A stretch of DNA of 64,000 bases from Hymenobacter persicinus (GCF_004167665.1 NZ_SEWE01000018.1:1-64000); one strand, 5' to 3'; numbered from the stretch's first letter, positions 15,252 to 24,354 are shown. The notes: generated by a model from the sequence alone, not told the origin. Made by a program: numbers and translations.

Positions 15252-15932
15252 ATGAACATCCTGATGGTTTTGACCTCCCACGATCAGCTGGGCAACACGG
15301 GCCACAAAACCGGCTTCTGGCTGGAAGAATTTGCCGCTCCTTACTACGTTTTCAAGGATGCCGGCGCTAGCCTGACGCTGGCTTCCCCCGTCGGCGGCCA
15401 GCCGCCCCTCGACCCCAAGAGCGACGACCCCAGCGCCCAGACCGACGCCACCAAGCGGTTCAAGGCCGACGCCGACGCTCAAAAAGCCCTGGCCAGTACC
15501 GTGAAGCTGGATTCGGTGAAGGCAGCTGACTACGACGCCGTTTTCTACCCCGGCGGCCACGGCCCGCTCTGGGACCTGGCCGAGAACCAGAAGTCGATTG
15601 AACTGATTGAGAACTTCTACGCCGCCGGCAAGCCCGTAGCGGCCGTCTGCCACGCGCCCGGCGTGCTGCGCCACGTAAAGGCCGCCAACGGGGAACCCCT
15701 GGTGAAAGGCAAGTCGGTAGCGGGCTTCACCAACACCGAGGAAGAAGCCGTGCAGCTGACCAACGTGGTGCCCTTCCTGGTGGAAGATATGCTGAAGCAG
15801 AACGGCGGCGACTACTCGAAGGGCCCCGACTGGGCACCCTACGTGGTGAAGGCCGACCACCTGATTACGGGCCAGAACCCGGCCTCCTCCGAGCCGGCCG
15901 CCGAAGAGCTGCTGAAAATGCTGAAGAAGTAA
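15252..15932 (+). CDS. DJ-1/PfpI superfamily protein (Hsp31-like, putative glyoxalase III/deglycase)
   Basis: The 226-residue protein has the nucleophile elbow AVCHAPGVL with Cys133-His134, the oxyanion loop YPGGHGPLWDL, and an acidic pair in GFWLEEF (E25/E26) that can complete the Cys-His-Glu triad. This pattern is that of the YDR533C/Hsp31 class, which converts methylglyoxal to lactate or repairs glycated molecules. Annotation as a glutamine amidotransferase would be by fold only. As the last gene of the oxidoreductase-ABM run it fits carbonyl-stress defence. It ends at a strong bidirectional hairpin. Confidence 0.88.
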   Translation: MNILMVLTSHDQLGNTGHKTGFWLEEFAAPYYVFKDAGASLTLASPVGGQPPLDPKSDDPSAQTDATKRFKADADAQKALASTVKLDSVKAADYDAVFYPGGHGPLWDLAENQKSIELIENFYAAGKPVAAVCHAPGVLRHVKAANGEPLVKGKSVAGFTNTEEEAVQLTNVVPFLVEDMLKQNGGDYSKGPDWAPYVVKADHLITGQNPASSEPAAEELLKMLKK

Positions 15933-15954
15933 TTTCAGCCGCGTGCCATAGTAA

Positions 15955-16002
15955 GCCGCCCCGGCTGCTCCTGGTTTCGGGAGTAGCCGGGGCGGCTTTT
16001 TT
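15955..16002. terminator. Terminator between convergent genes
   Basis: A 12-bp stem GCCGCCCCGGCT pairs with 15985-15996 and is followed by six T residues. Confidence 0.88.
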
Positions 16003-16018
16003 GCAGCTCAGTATCCTG

Positions 16019-16501
16019 TTAGCGGATATTCAGCTGCCGCAGCTTATCCGGCATCTTTTCTCCAGTTGCCCCTAAATCGTCGTGGTGAGTTATGCACAGA
16101 AGCCATTTCAGCTTTTTCGAAACGACCAGCACCTCATCGATGTAGCTGGACTCGGCAATAATTTGTTGGGCAGCGCCTATTAGTCCTTCGTAAAACCAGA
16201 ATTTGCCATGCTCATTAACCGTTTCGTTAAGCAGAATCCAGACATGTTCATCGGCTTCTACCAGCTTCGATAAGTATTCTGCTGGGTAATGTTCAGCGTA
16301 AGGCAGCCAAGCGGTGTCCAGTTTGAAGCGCGTCCACATCCAGGTGGGGCGGGCTGTCGGATGGTTCAAATGGCAAAATTGCTGGTATATCTTTTCCTCC
16401 AAGCCTTGCCACTCATTCAGTTTCAGAGCACGGAAGGCAGTCTCCGGAATGAGCAGCTCCGCTTTGATCTTCTCTATCTCAATTCGCAAATCAGTCCACA
16501 T
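16019..16501 (-). CDS. Small soluble protein, DUF6756-like
   Basis: The 160-residue protein has WTRFKLDTAWLP and HVWILLNE in the middle and a C-terminal part with KFWFYEGLIGAAQQII, VVSKKLKWLLCITHHDD. The FWFYEG and WLLC-xxHHD words match my memory of the DUF6756 family; function is unknown. No signal peptide or membrane segment is seen. The coding sequence is visibly less GC-rich than its neighbours, which hints at later acquisition. It lies 15 bases downstream of recQ on the same strand and may be read through from it. Confidence 0.6.
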   Translation of the reverse strand: MWTDLRIEIEKIKAELLIPETAFRALKLNEWQGLEEKIYQQFCHLNHPTARPTWMWTRFKLDTAWLPYAEHYPAEYLSKLVEADEHVWILLNETVNEHGKFWFYEGLIGAAQQIIAESSYIDEVLVVSKKLKWLLCITHHDDLGATGEKMPDKLRQLNIR

Positions 16502-16516
16502 ATTCTTTCGCCTTTT

Positions 16517-18436
16517 CTACCCCAGCCGCCCATCCGGCGCGTACTGCAGCTGGCCCATTTCAACCAGTTCCCGCAGTTGCTCGGTTACGGCAGTGGCTTG
16601 GCCGGGTGCGAAGTGGGTGAGGATTTCCCGGGGCGTTTGGGGCTGGGCTTTGAGCATCGTCAGGAGCTGCTGGCGCAGGTCGGTGGTGGGCGCGGGAGCT
16701 TGGCGGGCTTTCTTCTCGGCCAAGCAGAAGTCGCAGACCTTGCAAGGCGCGGCGTCCAGCTCCCCGAAGTATTCGAGTAGCAACTGCTGGCGGCAGCGCC
16801 CCCCGTCGGCGTAGTGAACCACCGACTCGGTTTTTTCCAAGGCCAGGTCGCGGGCCCGGAGCAGGCGCTTCTGGTCCAGGGGCAGCTTGTCGGCGTCGAA
16901 GCGCGGGGTGGTAAACAGCGCCTGGGGCGACTCGTGCCGGGGCTGGTACTGAATGATGCCCGAGCGGTGCAGAAACAGCAGGGTTTTGCGCACGTCGAGC
17001 ACGCTCAACTTCAGGTGCTGAGCCAGGCTGTTTTCGGAAATGCGCTGAAAGCCACTAAACAGCTCCCCCCCGTTGAAGCGCAGCAGACTTTTGATAAGCT
17101 GGTCGTGCTGGGCGTTGGCCACCTGAAACCGGTACAGGTCGTGGTGGTCGATGGGAATGTGGACTTTGGCCGGCGTGTTTACGGCCTCATTGAGCTGCAC
17201 AAAGCCTTCCCGGGCCAGAGTCCGCAGGCTGTTGTGGGCGTCCAGGGCCTTGATGCGGTAGGTTTCGGCGAAGTGCTGAATGTCGAAGTCGAAGGCCACT
17301 AGCTCGCCCCCACCCACGGCCGTGCGCGAGAAGTTGGCCAGCGCCTGGTACACGCGCCGCACGGTGTCGAGGGGCGGGTAGGCCTGCTGGGTGCGGCGAC
17401 GCAGCTCGTCGGCATCGTTGGGGCCCTGGAGCAGCACGGCAAAGGCGTATTTCTCGTCGCGCCCGGCCCGACCGGCTTCCTGGTAGTAGGCTTCCAGGCT
17501 GTCGGGCGCTTCGAGGTGCACCACCAGCCGCACGTCGGGCTTGTCGATGCCCATCCCGAAAGCGTTGGTGGCCACAATGCAGCGGACGCGGTTTTCCATC
17601 CAGTCCTGCTGGGTACGGGCGCGCTGGTCGGCGGGCAGCCCGGCGTGGTAGGCAGCGGCCTTCACCCCGCTTTGCTGCAAATAGGCCGCCGTATCCTCGG
17701 TTTGCCGCCGGGTGCGGGCATACACGATGCTGGTTTTGTCGGCGCCCACGCCGCGCACCACCTCCAGCAGGCGGCGCAGCTTGTCCTCCGTGGCCAGGGC
17801 CGAATACGACAGATTGGGGCGGGCAAAGCTCTGCTGAAAAACCCGGCTGCCGGGCCGGAACTGCAGCTTTTCCACAATATCAAGCTTCACGTGCTCGGTG
17901 GCCGTGGCGGTGAGGGCAATGACGGGCACGCCGGGCAGCAGCTCCCGCAGAGCGGCAATTTGCAGGTAAGGCGGGCGGAAATCGTAGCCCCACTGGGAAA
18001 GGCAGTGCGCCTCGTCGACGGCCAGCAGACTCACTTTCATGCGCCCCACCCGGGCCCGGAACATGTCGGTCAGCAGCCGCTCGGGGCTCACGTACAGGAA
18101 CTTCACCGGCCCGTACACGCAGTTGTCGAGGGTCTGGTCGATTTCCTGGTGGCTCATCCCCGAAAACACGGCTTCGGCCTTAATACCGCGCTTGCGCAGG
18201 TTTTCCACCTGGTCCTTCATCAAGGCAATCAGCGGCGACACCACCAGGCACAATCCCGGCCGGGCCAGGGCGGGCACCTGAAAGCAAACGGACTTGCCCC
18301 CACCGGTCGGCAGCAGGGCCAGCGTGTCCTGCCCAGCCAGCACCGAGCGGATGATGTCTTCCTGCAGGGGCCGGAAGGCGGAATGCCCCCAGTTTTCCTT
18401 CAGAACCAGCAGAATATCGTCGGTGGGCAGGGACAC
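16517..18436 (-). CDS. recQ: RecQ-family ATP-dependent DNA helicase
   Basis: A 3'-5' superfamily-2 helicase used in recombination and fork repair. The 639-residue protein has the Q-motif region FRPLQEDIIRSVL, Walker A LPTGGGKSVCF, DEAH box VDEAHCLSQWG, SALTATAT-like motif III and the motif VI region EAGRAGRDEKYA. A RecQ-C-terminal zinc site follows with cysteines in GGRCRQQ and CKVCDFC. There is no clear HRDC domain; the tail after the zinc site is a short winged-helix-like segment. The start is GTG at 18436 (MSLPTDD). On the minus strand a near-consensus TACCTTCG lies upstream. Confidence 0.93.
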   Translation of the reverse strand: MSLPTDDILLVLKENWGHSAFRPLQEDIIRSVLAGQDTLALLPTGGGKSVCFQVPALARPGLCLVVSPLIALMKDQVENLRKRGIKAEAVFSGMSHQEIDQTLDNCVYGPVKFLYVSPERLLTDMFRARVGRMKVSLLAVDEAHCLSQWGYDFRPPYLQIAALRELLPGVPVIALTATATEHVKLDIVEKLQFRPGSRVFQQSFARPNLSYSALATEDKLRRLLEVVRGVGADKTSIVYARTRRQTEDTAAYLQQSGVKAAAYHAGLPADQRARTQQDWMENRVRCIVATNAFGMGIDKPDVRLVVHLEAPDSLEAYYQEAGRAGRDEKYAFAVLLQGPNDADELRRRTQQAYPPLDTVRRVYQALANFSRTAVGGGELVAFDFDIQHFAETYRIKALDAHNSLRTLAREGFVQLNEAVNTPAKVHIPIDHHDLYRFQVANAQHDQLIKSLLRFNGGELFSGFQRISENSLAQHLKLSVLDVRKTLLFLHRSGIIQYQPRHESPQALFTTPRFDADKLPLDQKRLLRARDLALEKTESVVHYADGGRCRQQLLLEYFGELDAAPCKVCDFCLAEKKARQAPAPTTDLRQQLLTMLKAQPQTPREILTHFAPGQATAVTEQLRELVEMGQLQYAPDGRLG

Positions 18437-18640
18437 GGGCAGCGGGGAGAGAAATGCGAACTACGAAGGTAGCGCCGCCGCGCGGGAAACCGAAGCGTTC
18501 CGCCGCCATTCGCTTCCTCTCCGGCTGTCATCCTGGGCATGGCGAAGAACCTTGCCCGGTCAGCGCTTTTCAACGGCCATAGTCCGGCCCACACCAGCGG
18601 AAAGTGGCTTTGCTCTTTTAACCAGGCTGGTATGGGCATG

Positions 18641-18673
18641 AAAAAGCCCGGCACCATCCGGCACCGGGCTTTC
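18641..18673 (-). terminator. Terminator of the SMAQTRA-motif gene
   Basis: Stem AAGCCCGG (18644-18651) pairs with CCGGGCTT (18664-18671). On the minus strand it is followed by a T-run (A-run at 18641-18645 on plus). Confidence 0.75.
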
Positions 18674-18695
18674 GATATTGGCTGCAGGCTACCGC

Positions 18696-19508
18696 TTAGG
18701 CAGCGGCCGACTCGCCATTCTCACGGTCATCGATGGCCTTGCGGAGCTTGGCAATGGCCTGCGTAGCGCGCTCTTCGTCCAGACGGTTGATGTTGAGCAG
18801 CATCTTGGTCTTTTCCTGGCGGGTAATCACCGGGTGGTTGAGCAGCCGGATAATTTCCTCTTTCTGCCCGGCCGAGGCGTAGGCTACGGCGGCAGGAGCT
18901 TCAGCCACGACGGCGGGCTCAGCCGGCACAGCCTTCATGGCGGCGGCTACCGCGGGGGCGGCCACTACCTGTGGAGCTGGAGTGGCTTCACCCCCCTTCG
19001 CATCGGGCTGGTTGCCGCCGTACTCCATCTCCTCGGCGGGCGTAGGCTCGTAGCCCGCAGCCCGGATGATCCAGGCCAGGATGTTACGATACGCCTTGCC
19101 GATGGCGCGGGTCTGGGCCATGCTCATGATGGCAAACTCCTGGTAGAATTTCTTGCCCTGCTCCTTGTTGGAGCAGATGGCAAAGCCAGCGCCTACCGTG
19201 TGACCCGAGCGCAGGTCAAACAGCGTGACCTTGGCCTGGTATTTCAGTTCCGTGTCGGTGGAGACGTTGATAACGTGGTCGACGATGGGCACAATGCCCA
19301 GGCGCGAGCCAGCGTACTGCCAGCCTTCCACGTTCACAAACTCCTTGCCCTGCACGTTCGTGGTGAGCTTGTTTTCCTTGATGAACTTGGCCAGATCCGT
19401 GGCCAAGTGCAACGTCTCATCGGAGCGCGAGATGTCGTAGCTCTCGATTTTGGTTTTGTTTACTTGGTTTTTGGGGGTTTTGATGGCTTCGTTCATGGCG
19501 GTTTCCAT
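18696..19508 (-). CDS. Putative phage-type DNA metabolism protein with SMAQTRA motif
   Basis: I cannot name this 270-residue protein with certainty. The N-terminal two thirds contain VEGWQYAGSRLG, an E-x-K-Y strand, and FAIMSMAQTRAIGKAYRN followed by AAGYEPTPAEEM. Very similar phrases occur in phage and plasmid proteins encoded beside single-strand annealing or recombination genes. An Ala/Pro-rich low-complexity linker (about 180-225) leads to a small helical C-terminal domain that resembles a recombination-protein tail. The start at 19508 (METAMNEA) is used; ATG 19496 is possible. A TTTTTTG element and TTGGTTTG box 18 bases apart sit upstream on the minus strand. It precedes recQ on the same strand but a terminator lies between. 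Confidence 0.55.
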   Translation of the reverse strand: METAMNEAIKTPKNQVNKTKIESYDISRSDETLHLATDLAKFIKENKLTTNVQGKEFVNVEGWQYAGSRLGIVPIVDHVINVSTDTELKYQAKVTLFDLRSGHTVGAGFAICSNKEQGKKFYQEFAIMSMAQTRAIGKAYRNILAWIIRAAGYEPTPAEEMEYGGNQPDAKGGEATPAPQVVAAPAVAAAMKAVPAEPAVVAEAPAAVAYASAGQKEEIIRLLNHPVITRQEKTKMLLNINRLDEERATQAIAKLRKAIDDRENGESAAA

Positions 19509-19750
19509 AAGTGTCCGGTTACGTTCTGTTGTTCTATATAGCAAACCAAGAAGCCTGCCATTTCGTGCAAAAAATTACAAAATTTTAACCCTGATTACCA
19601 ATGACTTATAAACTATTTTTCCAACCATTTTAGCCAGCCTAATTTTATTGGCTTTTTAGCTTCACTATCCATTGTATGTCAGCTTTTTACTACGACAAAA
19701 TCCGAAGGAAAGATTCTGTTTCCGCCACTGAGCCAGCCGAGCCCAAACGC

Positions 19751-19785
19751 AAAAAGCCCCGCTGGGGGCTCCGGCGGGGCTTTTC
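19751..19785 (-). terminator. Terminator of the lolD-like gene
   Basis: AAAAGCCCCGC (19752-19762) pairs with GCGGGGCTTTT (19774-19784). On the minus strand the stem is followed by a T-run. Confidence 0.88.
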
Positions 19786-19799
19786 AGGGTTCAGGTGGT

Positions 19800-20456
19800 T
19801 TACAGCTCCGAAATCAGGCCATCCTTCATGGTGATGGTACGGTCGGCCATTTCGGCCAGCTGGTCGTTGTGGGTCACGATGACGAAGGTCTGCCCCAGCT
19901 CCTTGCGCAGCAGAAAGAAGATCTGGTGCAGCTCCTGGGCGTTCTGGGAGTCAAGGTTGCCGCTGGGCTCGTCGGCGAAGATGATTTCGGGCGAGTTGAT
20001 CAGGGCCCGGGCTACGGCCGTGCGCTGCTGCTCCCCCCCGCTCATTTCCGAGGGCTTGTGGTCGGCGCGGCGCTCCAGGTTCAGCATGCCGAGCAATTCG
20101 CGGGCCCGCACCCGGGTTTCCTTTTCCGAGCGGCCTGCCAGGTAGGCCGGCAGGCACACATTTTCGAGGGCCGTAAACTCGGGCAGCAGGTTGTGAAACT
20201 GGAAGATGAAGCCGATGTGGCGGTTGCGAAACTTGGCCAGGTTGGCCCGCCCCAGGGAGCTGACCGAGGTGCCGTCGAACAGCACTTCGCCCGAATCAGG
20301 GTTATCGAGCGTGCCCAGAATGTGCAGCAGCGTGCTTTTACCCGCGCCCGAGGAGCCGACGATGGAAACGATTTCCGACTTCTCAATCGTCAGGTCGATG
20401 CCCTTAAGCACTTCCAGCGTGTTATACTTTTTACGAACGTTGATGGCCTGCAGCAA
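19800..20456 (-). CDS. lolD: LolD/MacB-type ABC transporter ATP-binding protein
   Basis: The 218-residue ATPase has Walker [10 protein letters not shown], the Q-loop [15 protein letters not shown], signature [15 protein letters not shown], Walker [13 protein letters not shown] and switch His in VTHNDQ. The [11 protein letters not shown] and DEPSGNLDS wording is that of the type VII (LolD/MacB/FtsE) group. LolD powers release of outer-membrane lipoproteins from the inner membrane; a MacB-type exporter ATPase is the alternative. No permease gene adjoins it here. A minus-strand TAGATTTG box (20492-20499) lies about 36 bases before the ATG. Confidence 0.85.
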   Translation of the reverse strand: MLQAINVRKKYNTLEVLKGIDLTIEKSEIVSIVGSSGAGKSTLLHILGTLDNPDSGEVLFDGTSVSSLGRANLAKFRNRHIGFIFQFHNLLPEFTALENVCLPAYLAGRSEKETRVRARELLGMLNLERRADHKPSEMSGGEQQRTAVARALINSPEIIFADEPSGNLDSQNAQELHQIFFLLRKELGQTFVIVTHNDQLAEMADRTITMKDGLISEL

Positions 20457-20491
20457 GGGGAAACGGGATTGAATGAGCTGGTCTTACGAAA

Positions 20492-20499
20492 CAAATCTA
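20492..20499 (-). promoter_or_regulatory. -7 box TAGATTTG of the lolD-like gene
   Basis: Exact TAnnTTTG match on the minus strand, about 36 bases before the ATG. No TTTG is found at the expected -33 spacing, so support is partial. Confidence 0.4.
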
Positions 20500-20609
20500 C
20501 GCAATGTCGGCCGTTGTCGGGTTTCCTGCCCAAATTCAGTAGTTTTCCCCGCTTTACCCTGGCCGCGGAATGGTGCAGAAACCCCAAACGGCCGCCGCAA
20601 TTGCCTTTT

Positions 20610-21767
20610 ATGCTCGTACCAGAACCCGGAAAAATCAGCCCGCCGTATGCCGCTACCTTCCTGCTGCGCAGCGGGCGGGGCCGGGCTTCCCTGCTACTCA
20701 TGGCCGTGGTAGCCGGCGTGGCCGCCTGGGCGTGGTGGGTTCGTACACTGCCCCGGCCTGCCCCGGCCTTCGCCAGCCGCTCGGCCGTGGCACGGGCGGC
20801 CGACAGCCGTTTTCGCGGCGTGAGCTGGGTGGCCGCCGACTCCGCTGCCTCCACCGACTTCTCGGCCCTGGTGCGCAACCACGTCACCTGGATTGCCCAA
20901 ACGCCCTTCGGCTGGCAAACGGGCACCGCTGAGCCCAGCGTGCAGCTGCATACCGAGCGGCGGCCCGGCCGCTACGGCTACTGGGGCGAAAGCGACTACG
21001 GCCTGAGCCAGACGGCGCAGCAGGCCCGGCAGCTGGGTATTCGGACGCTGCTCAAACCCCACCTCTGGATCCGGGGCAACGGCGCCTGGCCCGGGGCGGT
21101 GGAGATGCAGTCGGCCGCCGGCTGGCAGGCGTGGTTTGCCAGCTACACCGCCTTTATCGTGCACTACGCCCAGCTGGCCGAATCGGAGCATCTCGAAGCC
21201 CTGTGCATCGGGACGGAGCTGGAAAAAACCGTGGGCCACGAGGCCGAGTGGCGGGCCCTGATCGGGCGGGTACGGCAGGTCTACCACGGCCCGCTGACCT
21301 ATGCGGCCAACTGGAGCGGGGAGTTTGAGCAAATCCGGTTCTGGGACGCGCTGGACTTTATCGGCATTCAGGCCTACTTCCCGGTCAGCTCGAAAGCCAG
21401 CCCCACCAAAGCCGAGCTGCTGGCCGGCTGGCAGCCCCACCTACGGGCCATTGAGCGGGTACAGCGCCGGTTTGGCAAGCCCGTCGTGTTCACCGAAGCC
21501 GGCTACAAAAACACCCCGGACGCCGCCGTGGAACCCTGGAAGTGGCCCGACCGCACCGCCGCCGTCCCCGCCACTGACGAAGCCACCCAGGCCGCCTGCT
21601 ACGCCGCGCTGTTCGAGACCTTCTGGCCCCGGCCCTGGTTTAAGGGCCTGTTCGTGTGGAAGTGGTACCCAGGCCTGGCAGCCGACGGCCCGGCCCGCCG
21701 CCACGCCGACTTCACGCCCCAGCACAAGCCCGCCGAGCAGGTTATGGCCAGCTGGTATGGGCGCTGA
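20610..21767 (+). CDS. Membrane-anchored glycoside hydrolase, GH113-like
   Basis: The 385-residue protein has one hydrophobic helix at about 27-46 and then a TIM-barrel-like domain. The barrel starts FRGVSWVAAD and has the probable acid/base Glu203 in CIGTELEKT and the nucleophile Glu296 in VVFTEAGYKN. Both lie at strand ends, with LLKPHLWI between, the pattern of GH113 beta-mannanases and related clan-A enzymes. GH113 members usually lack an anchor; here the catalytic domain would face the periplasm. The start ATG at 20610 keeps the helix. No polysaccharide-utilisation genes (SusC/D) adjoin, so a role in own-cell glycan processing is possible. Substrate not determined. Confidence 0.72.
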   Translation: MLVPEPGKISPPYAATFLLRSGRGRASLLLMAVVAGVAAWAWWVRTLPRPAPAFASRSAVARAADSRFRGVSWVAADSAASTDFSALVRNHVTWIAQTPFGWQTGTAEPSVQLHTERRPGRYGYWGESDYGLSQTAQQARQLGIRTLLKPHLWIRGNGAWPGAVEMQSAAGWQAWFASYTAFIVHYAQLAESEHLEALCIGTELEKTVGHEAEWRALIGRVRQVYHGPLTYAANWSGEFEQIRFWDALDFIGIQAYFPVSSKASPTKAELLAGWQPHLRAIERVQRRFGKPVVFTEAGYKNTPDAAVEPWKWPDRTAAVPATDEATQAACYAALFETFWPRPWFKGLFVWKWYPGLAADGPARRHADFTPQHKPAEQVMASWYGR

Positions 21768-21986
21768 GTTCGGACGGGCAGCCTCCTTGCCACGCTGGCC
21801 TGGCGGGCTAAAAAATGTCTTTCCGGGCTTTGGACGCGACTTTTCCGGGACTTTGGCTCTGCCTCGAACGGGGCTGAATCCGGGGGCTAGGGCAGCAATG
21901 CGCGGCCCGCGCTTCCGTGCCCACCGATTATTGCCTACTTTCGTGGCCTAGAATCACCCGTCAACCCCCACTGAACTGGACCCTCT

Positions 21987-23189
21987 ATGAACATTCACGA
22001 GTATCAGGGTAAAGAAATTCTTAAGCGCTACGGCGTCCGCGTGCAGGAAGGCATCACGGCCGACACCGCCGAAGAGGCCGTTGAAGCCGCCAAAAAGCTG
22101 AACGCCGAAACCGGCACCAGCTGGTACGTTATCAAGGCCCAGATTCACGCCGGCGGCCGCGGCAAAGGGGGCGGGGTGAAACTCGCCAAAAACCTGGAGC
22201 AGGTAAAAGACATTGCCGGCCAGATCATCGGCATGCAACTCGTGACCAAGCAAACCGGCGCCGAAGGCCGCAAGGTGCACAAGGTGCTCGTAGCCCAGGA
22301 CGTGTACTACCCCGGCGAGTCGGAAACCAAGGAATTCTACATGAGCGTACTGCTGGACCGCACGTCCGGCAAGAACGTCATCGTCTATACCACCGAGGGT
22401 GGCATGGACATCGAGGAAGTGGCCGAGGCCCATCCCGAGAAAATCCACAAGGAAATCATTGACCCGCGCGTGGGTCTGCGCCCCTTCCAGGCCGCCAAGA
22501 TTGCCTTCAACCTGGGCCTGACCGGCCCGGCCCAGAAGGAAATGGTGAAGTTCGTGCAGGCCCTTTACAAGGCCTACGACGAGACGGACTCCAGCATGTT
22601 CGAAATCAACCCCGTGCTGAAGACCTCGGACAACAAGATCCTGGCCGTTGACGCCAAGGTGACCCTGGACGAAAACGCCCTCTACCGCCACAAGGATTTC
22701 GTGGAGCTGCGCGACACGAACGAGGAAGATCCGCTGGAAGTGGAAGCTTCGGCCTCGAACCTGAACTACGTAAAGCTCGACGGCAACGTGGGCTGCATGG
22801 TGAACGGCGCCGGCCTGGCCATGGCCACCATGGACATTATCAAGCTCTCGGGCGGCGAGCCGGCCAACTTCCTCGACGTAGGGGGTGGAGCCAACGCCCA
22901 GACCGTAGAAGCTGGTTTCCGCATTATCCTGAAGGATCCGAACGTGAAAGCCATCCTGATCAACATTTTCGGCGGCATCGTGCGCTGCGACCGGGTGGCC
23001 AATGGCGTGGTGGAAGCCTACAAGAACATCGGCGACATCAAAGTGCCCATCATCGTGCGTCTGCAGGGTACCAACGCCGAGGAAGGCGCCCGCATCATCG
23101 ACGAGTCGGGCCTGAAGGTGTACTCGGCCGTGCTGCTGAAGGATGCCGCGGAGCGCGTGAAAGAAGTGCTGGCTGCCCAGGGCGTTTAG
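21987..23189 (+). CDS. sucC: Succinyl-CoA synthetase beta subunit
   Basis: The beta subunit binds nucleotide and, with the alpha subunit SucD, makes succinate plus ATP (or GTP) from succinyl-CoA in the TCA cycle. The 400 residues begin [17 protein letters not shown] and contain the ATP-grasp elements [18 protein letters not shown] and DVGGGANA and the subunit-contact loop [11 protein letters not shown]. Length is slightly above the 388 of E. coli. sucD is not next to it; a terminator follows at 23232-23266. Its start is preceded by an imperfect -7 box (TACTTTCG). Confidence 0.97.
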   Translation: MNIHEYQGKEILKRYGVRVQEGITADTAEEAVEAAKKLNAETGTSWYVIKAQIHAGGRGKGGGVKLAKNLEQVKDIAGQIIGMQLVTKQTGAEGRKVHKVLVAQDVYYPGESETKEFYMSVLLDRTSGKNVIVYTTEGGMDIEEVAEAHPEKIHKEIIDPRVGLRPFQAAKIAFNLGLTGPAQKEMVKFVQALYKAYDETDSSMFEINPVLKTSDNKILAVDAKVTLDENALYRHKDFVELRDTNEEDPLEVEASASNLNYVKLDGNVGCMVNGAGLAMATMDIIKLSGGEPANFLDVGGGANAQTVEAGFRIILKDPNVKAILINIFGGIVRCDRVANGVVEAYKNIGDIKVPIIVRLQGTNAEEGARIIDESGLKVYSAVLLKDAAERVKEVLAAQGV

Positions 23190-23231
23190 AGCGTTACCGG
23201 GTAGCCGCAACGACGGCCGCCTGACCAACCT

Positions 23232-23266
23232 AAAAAAAGCCTGTCCGGTCCCGGACAGGCTTTTTT
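23232..23266 (+). terminator. Terminator of sucC
   Basis: Perfect stem GCCTGTCCGG / CCGGACAGGC with a 2-base loop, A-run before and six T after. Confidence 0.92.
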
Positions 23267-23422
23267 CGCTTTTTATGAACACTGACATGTTTATGTGATT
23301 CGATATAAATTGTTTAATAAACATATATTATTGAATTTTACCACCACAACCTAAGCTCCATCCTTTTCGTTTACCGGAGCTTAACTGAGCTGTTTTCCGA
23401 CCTGTTGCACCGTTCCTGGCTT

Positions 23423-24280
23423 ATGAGATTCCAAACTTTTACAAAAACTGTCACCGTCGCGCTGTTTTGCCTGCTGAGTCTGTCGCAGGTTGCCACGGCC
23501 CAGAATCGGCTTAAGCCGCTGGAATTTGACAAGTCGCCCGACCCGACCACCTACTCTTTCCAGCGTAGCACGCCCGACGAGCCCTATCTGATGAAGCTTT
23601 ACTCTTCCTACGCCCTGGAAGACGTGGTAGCGGGCAAAGACACGGATCTGGCCAAGGTGCAGGCCGTTTGCACCTGGGTGCACAACCGCTGGGTGCACGA
23701 CGGACGCGGCGAGGCCAAAAAAGCCGATCCGCTGTCCATTCTGCACGACGCCGACATGGGCCAGCAGTTTCAGTGCGTGGAATACAGCATCGTAGTAGTA
23801 GGTACGCTGACGGCCCTGGGCATTCCGGCCCGGCCTCTGTTTCTGAAAACGGCCGACGTGGAAACCCGGCGCGAGGGCGCGGGCCACGCGGTGGCCGAAG
23901 CCTGGCTGCGCGACCAGCAGAAGTGGGTAATGGTCGACGGGCAGTGGGACGTGGTGCCTATGCTCAACGACACTCCCCTCAACGCCGTGGAGTTGCAGGC
24001 AGCGCTGGCCAACAAGACGCCCGGGCTAAGCGTGGCTACTTCCTCCAACACCAAGGCCCGCCCGTATTTCAACTGGGTAGCCGACTACCTCTACTACTTC
24101 GACACGGTGCTCGATACGCGCTTTGGTGTGAAAACGGCTCCCAGCGGCCTGATGCTGGTACCACTGGGCGCCAAGAACCCCACCGTTTTTCAGCACGACA
24201 CGCCCATCCACCGGATGCGCTACACCCACTCCATCAGCACTTTTTACCAGCCCGTTCCTTCCCTCACGGCTCTGAACTAA
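23423..24280 (+). CDS. Secreted transglutaminase-like cysteine protein
   Basis: The 285-residue protein has a signal peptide ending VATAQ and a transglutaminase-like domain. Its triad is visible: Cys118 in QQFQCVEYS, His155 in EGAGHAVAEAW and Asp172 in MVDGQWDV. Bacterial members are mostly cysteine proteases or cross-linking enzymes in the periplasm or outside the cell. The segment before the Cys (AVCTWVHNRW) is the usual lead-in helix of the fold. The ATG at 23423 starts the signal peptide; a TTG 18 bases earlier is ignored. No T9SS tail is present. It is a single-gene unit ended by a strong terminator. Confidence 0.82.
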   Translation: MRFQTFTKTVTVALFCLLSLSQVATAQNRLKPLEFDKSPDPTTYSFQRSTPDEPYLMKLYSSYALEDVVAGKDTDLAKVQAVCTWVHNRWVHDGRGEAKKADPLSILHDADMGQQFQCVEYSIVVVGTLTALGIPARPLFLKTADVETRREGAGHAVAEAWLRDQQKWVMVDGQWDVVPMLNDTPLNAVELQAALANKTPGLSVATSSNTKARPYFNWVADYLYYFDTVLDTRFGVKTAPSGLMLVPLGAKNPTVFQHDTPIHRMRYTHSISTFYQPVPSLTALN

Positions 24281-24294
24281 TCTAGCACAGATGC

Positions 24295-24334
24295 AAAAAG
24301 GCCGCTTCCCCAGCTGGGGAAGCGGCCTTTTTTT
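24295..24334. terminator. Perfect-palindrome bidirectional terminator
   Basis: The 26-base segment 24301-24326 is a perfect palindrome flanked by an A-run and a T-run. It separates two convergent genes. Confidence 0.93.
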
Positions 24335-24354
24335 ATGCGGCTAAGCCGCGTATG

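Noticed and set aside
15252..15932. Glutamine amidotransferase activity for the DJ-1 protein
   Set aside because: The Cys-His-Glu layout and insert fit the Hsp31/DJ-1 group, not glutamine-hydrolysing enzymes; there is no synthase partner.
19869..20609. Longer N-terminus for the GH113-like protein
   Set aside because: The extension lies antisense over the lolD-like gene and has shadow-type composition. The ATG at 20610 gives a sensible membrane anchor.
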